Origin: an uncultured Lachnobacterium sp.
Lineage (GTDB): Bacteria > Bacillota > Clostridia > Lachnospirales > Lachnospiraceae
Length of the DNA: 6,738 bases
Direction of reading: 5' to 3'
Assembly (NCBI GenBank): GCA_900549895.1
Contig: URQG01000104.1
Span: 1 to 6,738, forward strand
Shown here: in pieces, positions 1-5,643 of the stretch
Position numbering within the stretch: the first letter of the stretch is position 1
Layout: each line of letters opens with the position of its first letter
Position numbers and translations under genes: made by a program
The notes under the pieces: generated by a model
What the model saw: only the letters and a program-made list of their open reading frames with translations
Database searches by the model: none
What the model was told of the DNA's origin: nothing

Positions 1-487
1 CGGTACATATGGTTGTGGCTCCGTTTACGTTAAAGTCTTCGAGAACCGGACCGAATGCACCGGCAGTACCGTGTCCGCCGACCATGGAGATCGAACCGGT
101 ACACATACCGATCAGCGGATTGATGTGAAGTACTTCGGAGAGTCCTACGGCAACCAGGTTCTGAAGAATAATGAGTGCGATGACCAGTGCAAGGAATACA
201 ACCATGGATTTTCCACCGCTTTTGAGCACCTTCAGATTGGCCTGAAATCCTACAGAGGTAAAGAATAAAACCATGCACACTTCACGCAGTGTGTCATCGA
301 ATGAGAAATCAGCAAGTCCGCTGACATGACCGATACAGGTCATGATCGCAAAAAGCAGACCACCGATAACGGGAGCCGGGATACAGAATTTCTCAAGAAA
401 ACGGATCCGACGTCTTAAGAAGCTGCCGAGCATAAGTACTAAGACTGCCACAGCGAGCGTTTGATACATATCTAACTGAATCTTCAT
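1..487 (-). CDS. gltS: Sodium/glutamate symporter GltS, N-terminal part (runs off the left edge)
   Basis: GltS carriers import glutamate with sodium across the cytoplasmic membrane. Only the first 162 residues are present; the family is about 400 residues long, so the C-terminal half lies beyond the window. The start is the ATG at 487-485, preceded by AGAAAGGA at 493-500. Visible features are a hydrophobic helix at about residues 9-24, the family-like stretch FCIPAPVIGGLL at 34-45, a third hydrophobic segment near 71-82 (CMVLFFTSVGFQ), a helix at 95-115, and the glycine-rich loop GSISMVGGHGTAGAFGPVLE at 131-150. That loop corresponds to the GSITLSGGHGT motif I recall from E. coli GltS. The gene starts 42 bp after the stop of an upstream TAXI binding-protein gene on the same strand, with no terminator between, so the two are probably co-transcribed. 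The family assignment is firm. Glutamate as substrate is inferred from the family; other dicarboxylic amino acids are possible. Confidence 0.93.
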   Translation of the reverse strand, partial: MKIQLDMYQTLAVAVLVLMLGSFLRRRIRFLEKFCIPAPVIGGLLFAIMTCIGHVSGLADFSFDDTLREVCMVLFFTSVGFQANLKVLKSGGKSMVVFLALVIALIILQNLVAVGLSEVLHINPLIGMCTGSISMVGGHGTAGAFGPVLEDFNVNGATTICT

Positions 488-529
488 ATAAATCCTTTCT
501 AAACAAGCATATATTTAGCTGTCCCATGG

Positions 530-1486
530 TTATTCGGTTGGAACCGTAATCCCCTGTTCGTCATAATAAGCAGCTGCACCGGGGTGGAACGGAATCGTTA
601 TTCCTTTTGTAGCAGATGAGGCATCAAGCTGCAGATTAAGAGATGTCGCATATTGCAGATCGCCTGTGTGATCATAGAGTGCGGCTGTCAGATCCTTGAC
701 AGTGTCCGTGGACAGCTTATCGGATGCAAGCAGTACGGACTGGACGGCGAGTGTTTGCACATCGTTTTCCTGGCCGCTGTAAGTACCTGCAGGAATCGTG
801 TATTTGCTGTAAAAAGGATAAGCCTTCAAAAGCTTTTCACTACAGTTTTCATCAATATCCAGAAAACGGATTCCGCAGGAACGGGCAAGTTCTTCAATGA
901 CGCTTGTTGTAACGCCTGCGGTGCAGAAAAATGCGTCAATCTTACCGGAGGCAAGCTTGTCTGCGGCATCGGTATAATCAAGCTGAACGGTAGAAACAAG
1001 TTCGGATGTCAATCCGCTCATTTTCAGAATCTGTTTGGCATTGTTCTCGGTTCCGGATTCCTCCGCACCGATGCTCACGGTTTTTCCCTGCAGATCGTTT
1101 AATGTCTCGATATCTGAATCTGCGCGAACGACAATCTGGCATGCTTCCGGATAGAGAGAAGCAACGGCTTTATAGCCTTTGTACAGGTTTCCCTTAAAAA
1201 TTCCGGTGCCATTGTAAGCAGCGTCAATAAAATCGTTCTGTGCAATACCAAGTTCAATGTACCCGCCGGAGAGAAGCCTCAAGTTTGCCGCAGATCCGGC
1301 TGTTGTTTTTACTTCAAACTGGTAGTCTGCGTTATCCTTGGTGACAAGTCCGGTGTAAGACGATGCAAACGGATAATACATGCCGCCAACGTCTGCCGCA
1401 CCGAAACGAATCGCGCTGCCAATCTGGCTGCATCCTGTGATAAGAAGCAGGCACAGACAAAGCAATAAGCTTATTTTCTTTTTCAT
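530..1486 (-). CDS. TAXI family TRAP transporter solute-binding lipoprotein
   Basis: This is a 318-residue extracytoplasmic binding protein, normal in length for TAXI (TRAP-associated extracytoplasmic immunogenic) receptors. A lysine-rich start and hydrophobic core lead to a lipobox LITGC at residues 15-19, so Cys19 should be lipidated and the protein anchored on the outer face of the membrane. TAXI hallmarks follow in order: GGMYYPFAS, TTAGSAANLRLLSGG followed by ELGIAQNDF, GKTVSIGAEESGTENNAKQIL, SGKIDAFFCTAG, IPAGTYSGQENDV and IPFHPGAAAYY. The start ATG at 1486 has AGGAGG at 1498-1503. TAXI proteins normally deliver substrate to a fused TRAP membrane subunit; characterised members bind glutamate, glutamine or 2-oxoglutarate. 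No TRAP permease is visible here, and the next gene on the strand is gltS. I infer that it captures glutamate or a related acid and hands it to GltS. The family call is firm; the substrate and partner are inference. Confidence 0.93.
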   Translation of the reverse strand: MKKKISLLLCLCLLLITGCSQIGSAIRFGAADVGGMYYPFASSYTGLVTKDNADYQFEVKTTAGSAANLRLLSGGYIELGIAQNDFIDAAYNGTGIFKGNLYKGYKAVASLYPEACQIVVRADSDIETLNDLQGKTVSIGAEESGTENNAKQILKMSGLTSELVSTVQLDYTDAADKLASGKIDAFFCTAGVTTSVIEELARSCGIRFLDIDENCSEKLLKAYPFYSKYTIPAGTYSGQENDVQTLAVQSVLLASDKLSTDTVKDLTAALYDHTGDLQYATSLNLQLDASSATKGITIPFHPGAAAYYDEQGITVPTE

Positions 1487-1533
1487 GATGTCATATTCCT
1501 CCTGTAGAATTCTATTGAAAAAAGCGTGTTTCC

Positions 1534-1539
1534 ATTATA
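1534..1539 (-). promoter_or_regulatory. -10 box of the TAXI-gltS promoter
   Basis: The minus strand reads a perfect TATAAT here, about 30 bases upstream of the AGGAGG (1498-1503) of the TAXI gene. That gives a leader of roughly 40 nucleotides. The hexamer 17 bases further upstream (1557-1562, AATTAT on the minus strand) is a poor -35. A TTGACT exists at 1550-1555 but is only 10 bases away, too close for standard sigma-A spacing. A weak -35 lying over a palindrome suggests an activated or otherwise regulated promoter. Confidence 0.55.
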
Positions 1540-1550
1540 TGATGAAGAAA

Positions 1551-1566
1551 GTCAAAATAATTTGAC
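1551..1566. promoter_or_regulatory. Candidate operator palindrome between divergent genes
   Basis: GTCAAA, four bases (ATAA), then TTTGAC form a perfect inverted repeat with 6-bp arms. Its centre (1558.5) lies exactly 22 bp from the centres of both flanking -10 boxes, at 1534-1539 (minus) and 1578-1583 (plus). It therefore covers the -35 region of both promoters. The symmetry is seen directly; regulator binding is inference, and no regulator gene is present in the window. Confidence 0.4.
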
Positions 1567-1577
1567 ATTCGAGCTAT

Positions 1578-1583
1578 TATAAC
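1578..1583 (+). promoter_or_regulatory. Possible -10 box for nfo
   Basis: TATAAC (five of six matches to TATAAT, in the context ATTATAACAC) lies about 30 bases before the nfo start codon. It mirrors the minus-strand -10 across the palindrome. The position of its expected -35 (1555-1560) is AAATAA, which is poor. The consensus TTGACA at 1562-1567 is only 10 bases away, too close to act as its -35. Confidence 0.4.
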
Positions 1584-1613
1584 ACAAAAGTCATGATTTG
1601 TCGGAGTAATCAT

Positions 1614-2483
1614 ATGGAAAAAATAAAAATTGGTTCCCATGTTGGGATGGCGGGCAAGGAAATGTTCCTTGCATCGGTAAAAGAGGCACACAGTTATGGT
1701 GCAAATGTTTTGATGCTTTATACTGGAGCACCGCAGAATACAAGACGCAAAGAAATCAAAGATTTAAATATTGAAGCAGGTTGGGAATATGCCAAAGAAA
1801 ACGGAATTGATGAGATCGTGGTACATGCCCCGTATATCATCAATCTGGCGAATACCGTTAAGCCCGAGACCTTTGAACTTGCTGTAGAATTCTTAGAAAA
1901 AGAAATCAGGCGTACGGCGGCAATGCGAAGTAAAATCCTGGTCCTTCATCCCGGATCGGCACTTGATGCCGGAGCGGATGCCGGTATTGCGCAGGCTGTC
2001 AAAGGATTGAATATGGTATTGGACAGGAATGAGGACGAGGTATATATTGCACTTGAGACGATGGCGGGAAAAGGAAGTGAGATCGGCCGTACATTTGAGG
2101 AGTTAAAGATGATCTACGATGGCGTGCACAAGAAGGAACGCCTGAGAGTATGCTTTGATACCTGTCACGTCAATGATGCAGGATACGATATTGTTCATGA
2201 TTATGAGGGTGTATTTCAAAAGTTTGATGAAGTGATCGGACTCGACCAGATTGCGGTATTTCACATTAATGACAGTTTGAATCCGCTTGGAGCGCACAAG
2301 GATCGTCATGCGAACATCGGTGCAGGAACAATCGGTTTTGAGACCTTGCACCGCATCGTGCACGACCCTCGTTTTATAAAAATACCAAAGATTTTGGAAA
2401 CACCGTGGCTTTGCGCCGAAGGTGAGACTAAAAAGACGATCCCTCCATACAAAGAGGAAATTGAAAGACTTCGCGAAAAGTGA
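1614..2483 (+). CDS. nfo: Endonuclease IV (AP endonuclease, deoxyribonuclease IV)
   Basis: This cytoplasmic TIM-barrel enzyme cleaves DNA 5' to abasic sites in base excision repair, using three zinc ions. The 289-residue product matches the usual length (E. coli Nfo is 285). All nine expected zinc ligands are visible: His71 (VVHAPYIINLAN), His112 (VLHPGS), Glu148 (ALETMAGKG), Asp182 and His185 (CFDTCHVNDAGYD), His217 (FHINDS), Asp230 and His232 (HKDRHANIGAG) and Glu262 (ILETPW). The family-typical N-terminus KIGSHVG supports the ATG at 1614, which has GGAG at 1603-1606. An in-frame ATG at 1593 would add seven residues (MICRSNH) unlike the family and has no ribosome site. The gene is divergent from the TAXI-gltS operon. 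It has no obvious terminator and may be read through into the peptidase gene downstream. Confidence 0.96.
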   Translation: MEKIKIGSHVGMAGKEMFLASVKEAHSYGANVLMLYTGAPQNTRRKEIKDLNIEAGWEYAKENGIDEIVVHAPYIINLANTVKPETFELAVEFLEKEIRRTAAMRSKILVLHPGSALDAGADAGIAQAVKGLNMVLDRNEDEVYIALETMAGKGSEIGRTFEELKMIYDGVHKKERLRVCFDTCHVNDAGYDIVHDYEGVFQKFDEVIGLDQIAVFHINDSLNPLGAHKDRHANIGAGTIGFETLHRIVHDPRFIKIPKILETPWLCAEGETKKTIPPYKEEIERLREK

Positions 2484-2554
2484 TGTACAGATCAGGTACA
2501 TAACACCGGTAAATGCATAATGTAAATAGAATGCATGGAAAGTGTGATGAAAAA

Positions 2555-3823
2555 ATGAAAGAATTACATCCGGGAGATCAGGGAATTCTTGTGAGTTATA
2601 TGCAGCTTGCTTTAAGGCGGGCGGGATATGATGTTACCGTGGACGGGGATTTCGGACCAAAGACCTGTCGCGCATTGGAATCTTTTATCGGGGAGAATAA
2701 AGCGTGCGTTGTCAATGATATGGTATGGAATACACTTTTGCCGTATCTGCGTGGATTTACAACACATATCATAAAATCCGGCGACAGTCTGTACAACATC
2801 GCAAAGATGTATCGGACAACATTGGAGATGATCCGGCAGGCAAATCCGGGCGAGGAAGAAGACAATCTGCAGATCGGAACGATGATTACCGTTCCGTACA
2901 GGTTTGATCTGGTGGAAGAAACAATTCCTTATACGTCTTTGCTTACAGAGTGGGTGCTTGATGGATTGCAGGCCCGCTATCCATATGTGGAAACGGGAAG
3001 CATCGGGATGAGTGTAATGGGCAGTTCGATTCCTTATATTAAGATCGGAAACGGGCCGACAGAGGTGACATATAATGCATCCTTTCATGCGAACGAAAGC
3101 ATTACGACACCTGTGCTTTTAAAATTTGCGGAGCAGCTCCTGAAAGCGTATGTTACGGAAGAACCGTATGAAGGTGTAAATGTGCCGAATCTGTTGGAAG
3201 AGTTTACGCTTTATCTGGTTCCGCTTGTGAATCCGGATGGAGTGGATCTGGTCAATGGTCTTCTTGAATCCGGACGCTTTTATCGGGAAGCACGGCGGAT
3301 CGCGTCGACATATCCTAAGATCGCGTTTCCGCAAGGCTGGAAAGCAAATATCCGCGGGGTGGATTTAAATCTGCAGTTCCCGGCAGGATGGGAGGAGGCA
3401 AAGCGGATCAAATTCGCATTGGGATTTGATCGTCCGGCACCGCGTGATTATGTCGGACCGATGCCACTCAGTGAGCCGGAGAGTGTTGCAATGTACCAGT
3501 TCACAAAAATGCATGATTTTGCTCTGATTCTTGCATATCATACGCAGGGAGAGGTAATCTATTGGAGATATTTAAATTATGAGCCCGAAAAGTCGTATGT
3601 GATTGCGCAGTATTTTACGCGTGTGAGCGGCTATGCGGTGGAGGAAACTCCGAGTGATTCCGGTTATGCGGGTTACAAAGACTGGTTTATCCAGGAATAT
3701 GACCGGCCGGGATATACGATTGAAGCAGGAAAAGGCATAAATCCTCTGCCGATGGATCAGTTTGATCAGATCTATCGTGATAATGTGGGAATACTGCTTG
3801 GCGGTATGACAGAATTAGAATAG
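2555..3823 (+). CDS. PG-binding/LysM/M14 metallopeptidase, gamma-D-glutamyl-meso-Dap peptidase I type
   Basis: This is a three-domain, 422-residue peptidoglycan peptidase. Residues 5-65 are a PG_binding_1 repeat (PGDQGILVSYMQLALRRAGY, then VDGDFGPKTCRAL). Residues 70-114 are a LysM domain (HIIKSGDSLYNIAKMY, ending NLQIGTMITVP). From about 125 onward is an M14 zinc carboxypeptidase domain with HxxE ligands His178 and Glu181 (SFHANES), NPDG at 226-229, third ligand His329 (AYHTQGE) and catalytic Glu390 (YTIEAGKG). The family includes endopeptidase I (ENP1/YqgT-like) and cleaves the gamma-D-Glu to meso-Dap bond of wall stem peptides, often in sporulation or wall recycling. No signal peptide is visible, so a cytoplasmic or forespore location is likely. 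Position 272-274 reads NLQ where carboxypeptidase A types have NRN. The start is uncertain: in-frame ATGs also occur at 2513 and 2531 without good ribosome sites. I chose 2555 because homologues begin just before the PG-binding motif. Confidence 0.9.
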   Translation: MKELHPGDQGILVSYMQLALRRAGYDVTVDGDFGPKTCRALESFIGENKACVVNDMVWNTLLPYLRGFTTHIIKSGDSLYNIAKMYRTTLEMIRQANPGEEEDNLQIGTMITVPYRFDLVEETIPYTSLLTEWVLDGLQARYPYVETGSIGMSVMGSSIPYIKIGNGPTEVTYNASFHANESITTPVLLKFAEQLLKAYVTEEPYEGVNVPNLLEEFTLYLVPLVNPDGVDLVNGLLESGRFYREARRIASTYPKIAFPQGWKANIRGVDLNLQFPAGWEEAKRIKFALGFDRPAPRDYVGPMPLSEPESVAMYQFTKMHDFALILAYHTQGEVIYWRYLNYEPEKSYVIAQYFTRVSGYAVEETPSDSGYAGYKDWFIQEYDRPGYTIEAGKGINPLPMDQFDQIYRDNVGILLGGMTELE

Positions 3824-3831
3824 GAAAAGAA

Positions 3832-5352
3832 ATGAACGTAACGATTACGAAGGAAGGACAGACAAAAGAATATGCGGCGCGAAGAGGACAGACCATTCTT
3901 ACTCTTTTACAGAAAAACCGGATCATCGGTATTGAGGCTCCGTGCGGAGGAATGGGACGATGCGGCAAATGCAAAGTGGAAATCGTCGGCAGGGGAGAGG
4001 TCCTTGCCTGTAAAACTCTTGTGGCGGATGGCATGCATATTATCATTGGCAAAGAGAAGCATGCAAAGATTGCGGAGACCGGGCAATGTCATAATCAGTA
4101 TGCAACAGACGCGTTGGAAGAAACAGTTGCTGCATGTGATATCGGAACGACAACCGTGGTGTGTCATCTGATTGATGGTATATCCGGAAATATTATTGCG
4201 ACCGAAAGTGCTTCGAATGCACAAAAAAATTACGGTGCGGATGTTGTATCGCGCATTGAACGGGCAGGAACGGGGGAGTTACAGAAGCTGCACGAAGTCA
4301 TCGCAGGACAGATCGAAACGATGCTGGAGAAGCTGTGCGAAAAGTCACATAAGAAAAAAAAGATTCAGAGACTGGCCGTGGCGGGAAATACGGTTATGTG
4401 TCATCTGTTTGCCGGAATATCGCCGGAAGCAATAGGAGTGGCACCTTTTATGCCGGAAGAACTGTTTGGAAAAGAGTATACGGGAAGCAGCGTTGGAATC
4501 GATTGTTGTGAAAACGTGAATATTCTGCCTTGTGTTGCCGGATATGTCGGGTCTGATATTACTGCGGATGTGCTTGCTGCAGTGCCGGAAGATGGAGGGC
4601 AGTGGCTGCTTCTTGATATCGGAACAAACGGAGAAATGCTGCTTGGAAATGCAAAGGATGGTTATGTATGCTGCGCGACGGCAGCCGGACCGGCTTTTGA
4701 AGGGGCGGAGATTACAATGGGCATGCCGGCGGCAGATGGCGCAATCTCATCTGTGATATGCAAAGACCGCAGCCTATATGTCGGGACGATCGGTGAAAAG
4801 GAGGCAGTCGGAATCTGTGGATCAGGACTTTTGGACGCTTTGGCGGTATTTCTGGAATCCGGTCTGATGGACGAGAGCGGTATGCTCATGGATGAGGAAG
4901 AAGTGCCGGAAGAATGCAGGCATTATATTGGAAGATATGAAGGGCAGGCGTGTGTCTGGCTTACGGAAAAAGTCTGCGTGACACAGGAGGATGTGCGAAA
5001 TCTTCAGCTTGCCAAGGCGGCGATCGCTGCCGGAATTGAGATCCTGCTAAAAGAGAAAGCTTTTGAATACAAAGATGTAACGGAGGTTTTGCTTGCCGGT
5101 GGATTTGGAAGCTTTTTAAATAAAGAGAGTGCTGCAAAAATCGGTCTGATTCCGAAAGAATTGCTTCCGGTTACCGAGGCGGTAGGCAATGCAGCCGGAG
5201 AAGGCGCAGTCTTTGCAGCGATCTCGAACGATGCGAGAAATCATCTTTTAGAGATCCGAAGCGAAATGCATTATCTGGAATTATCCATGCATCCGGCATT
5301 TTCGGATCTTTATATGGATTGTATTCCGTTTACATCATACAGCGGAGTATAA
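3832..5352 (+). CDS. 2Fe-2S ferredoxin-ASKHA ATPase, RACo/RamA-like corrinoid activation family (DUF4445)
   Basis: The 506-residue protein joins an N-terminal plant-type 2Fe-2S ferredoxin domain to an ASKHA (actin/Hsp70-like) ATPase. Cluster cysteines are Cys38, Cys44, Cys47 and Cys60 (pattern C-x5-C-x2-C-x12-C, in PCGGMGRCGKCK). ATP-binding signatures are DIGTTT at 103-108, DIGTNGE at 262-268 and the adenosine-type loop AGGFGSF at 422-428. Characterised relatives (RACo, RamA) use ATP to drive low-potential reduction of inactive Co(II) corrinoid proteins so that methyl transfer can resume. This copy is shorter than RACo (about 630 residues), with little linker between the domains. The start ATG has GGAAAAG at 3823-3829, overlapping the stop of the peptidase gene 8 bp upstream, which implies translational coupling. 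No corrinoid protein or methyltransferase gene is in the window, so its partner is unknown. Family firm, exact role inferred. Confidence 0.9.
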   Translation: MNVTITKEGQTKEYAARRGQTILTLLQKNRIIGIEAPCGGMGRCGKCKVEIVGRGEVLACKTLVADGMHIIIGKEKHAKIAETGQCHNQYATDALEETVAACDIGTTTVVCHLIDGISGNIIATESASNAQKNYGADVVSRIERAGTGELQKLHEVIAGQIETMLEKLCEKSHKKKKIQRLAVAGNTVMCHLFAGISPEAIGVAPFMPEELFGKEYTGSSVGIDCCENVNILPCVAGYVGSDITADVLAAVPEDGGQWLLLDIGTNGEMLLGNAKDGYVCCATAAGPAFEGAEITMGMPAADGAISSVICKDRSLYVGTIGEKEAVGICGSGLLDALAVFLESGLMDESGMLMDEEEVPEECRHYIGRYEGQACVWLTEKVCVTQEDVRNLQLAKAAIAAGIEILLKEKAFEYKDVTEVLLAGGFGSFLNKESAAKIGLIPKELLPVTEAVGNAAGEGAVFAAISNDARNHLLEIRSEMHYLELSMHPAFSDLYMDCIPFTSYSGV

Positions 5353-5396
5353 AAAAACAGAGAGCAGCCTAGATCGTCAGGCTCTCTCTGTTTTTT
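5351..5396. terminator. Bidirectional intrinsic terminator
   Basis: CAGAGAG (5358-5364) pairs with CTCTCTG (5384-5390), and AGCCT (5366-5370) pairs with AGGCT (5379-5383). This makes a 12-bp stem with one bulged C at 5365 and an 8-base loop. Six T residues follow on the plus strand (5391-5396), and seven A residues precede it (5351-5357), giving a U-tract on the minus strand too. It ends both the ASKHA gene and the convergent small membrane protein gene. Confidence 0.93.
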
Positions 5397-5521
5397 AATA
5401 ATCGAGCTCCGTTTACAATTAAAAGAATGCCGGATACGATTCCGGTAACAAGGATGCAGATACCGATCGCAAGTGTTCCGGCTCCGGTACTTCCCATGGT
5501 TTTGTATGCTTTTTCGCTCAT
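5369..5521 (-). CDS. Small single-helix membrane protein (50 residues)
   Basis: A short frame beginning MSEKAYKTMGSTGAG and ending LLKNRESLTI reads from ATG at 5521-5519 to TAG at 5371-5369. A strong GGAGGG (5527-5532) lies 5 bases before the start, and a good promoter lies upstream. Residues about 17-37 (LAIGICILVTGIVSGILLIVN) form one glycine-containing transmembrane helix, followed by a positively charged tail (GARLLKNRE), so the C-terminus is probably cytoplasmic. I recognise no characterised function; it resembles small hypothetical membrane proteins commonly seen in Lachnospiraceae. It is convergent with the ASKHA gene and divergent from degV. The last codons and stop lie inside the shared terminator hairpin. 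Ribosome site, promoter, helix and terminator together make it a believable gene despite its size. Confidence 0.8.
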   Translation of the reverse strand: MSEKAYKTMGSTGAGTLAIGICILVTGIVSGILLIVNGARLLKNRESLTI

Positions 5522-5526
5522 ACGAT

Positions 5527-5532
5527 CCCTCC
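5527..5532 (-). promoter_or_regulatory. Ribosome binding site of the small membrane protein
   Basis: The minus strand reads GGAGGG, then ATCGT, then ATG. This near-ideal Shine-Dalgarno at 5-base spacing is the main support for the small gene's start. Confidence 0.8.
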
Positions 5533-5552
5533 AATATTAAAGAATTATCTTT

Positions 5553-5581
5553 AGTATAACATAAGTTGTATTGCTATTCTA
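5553..5581 (-). promoter_or_regulatory. Promoter of the small membrane protein
   Basis: On the minus strand, TAGAAT (5576-5581) is followed 17 bases later by TATACT (5553-5558). An extended-10 TG is present (TGTTATACT), which can compensate for the weak -35. Transcription should start near 5546, about 25 bases before the start codon. Confidence 0.65.
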
Positions 5582-5594
5582 TGCTTTTTATACT
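5566..5594 (+). promoter_or_regulatory. Promoter of the DegV-uppP unit
   Basis: TTGTAT (5566-5571), a 17-base spacer and TATACT (5589-5594) form a sigma-A-type promoter. Transcription is expected near 5602, giving a leader of about 42 bases before degV. It overlaps the divergent promoter of the small membrane protein, so the two probably compete for RNA polymerase. Confidence 0.6.
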
Positions 5595-5643
5595 AAAATT
5601 AACAAGTGTATGTTTTGACTAGAAAAAATAAGAGGAGAATGAA

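Larger units (their letters stand above)
5550..5597. repeat. Inverted repeat with 10-bp arms spanning the divergent promoters
   Basis: TTTAGTATAA (5550-5559) and TTATACTAAA (5588-5597) are perfect inverted copies separated by 28 bases. Each contains the -10 box of one divergent promoter, so both promoters share an identical 10-base -10 context. It may simply reflect similar promoters or may be a paired regulator site. Confidence 0.6.

Noticed and set aside
653..1102. A 149-codon plus-strand open frame antisense to the TAXI gene
   Set aside because: No ribosome site or recognisable domain; it is a shadow of the well-supported minus-strand TAXI gene.
1562..1583. TTGACA plus TATAAC as a normal sigma-A promoter for nfo
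   Set aside because: The spacing is only 10 bases, far from 16-18; TTGACA is better explained as one arm of the palindrome.
1593..1613. Upstream ATG as the start of nfo
   Set aside because: The added residues MICRSNH do not fit the family N-terminus, there is no ribosome site before 1593, and GGAG at 1603-1606 points to 1614.
2484..2500. TGTAC/GTACA inverted repeat after nfo as a terminator
   Set aside because: The stem is only 5 bp with a 7-base loop and no T-run follows; read-through into the peptidase gene is more likely.
2103..2501. A 132-codon minus-strand frame over the end of nfo
   Set aside because: It lies opposite highly conserved nfo codons and has no family-like sequence or translation signals.
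5310..5534. A 74-codon minus-strand frame overlapping the small membrane protein
   Set aside because: Its sequence is charged and low in family-like features, its ATG lacks a good ribosome site, and the alternative frame from 5521 has strong translation signals and a clear membrane helix.
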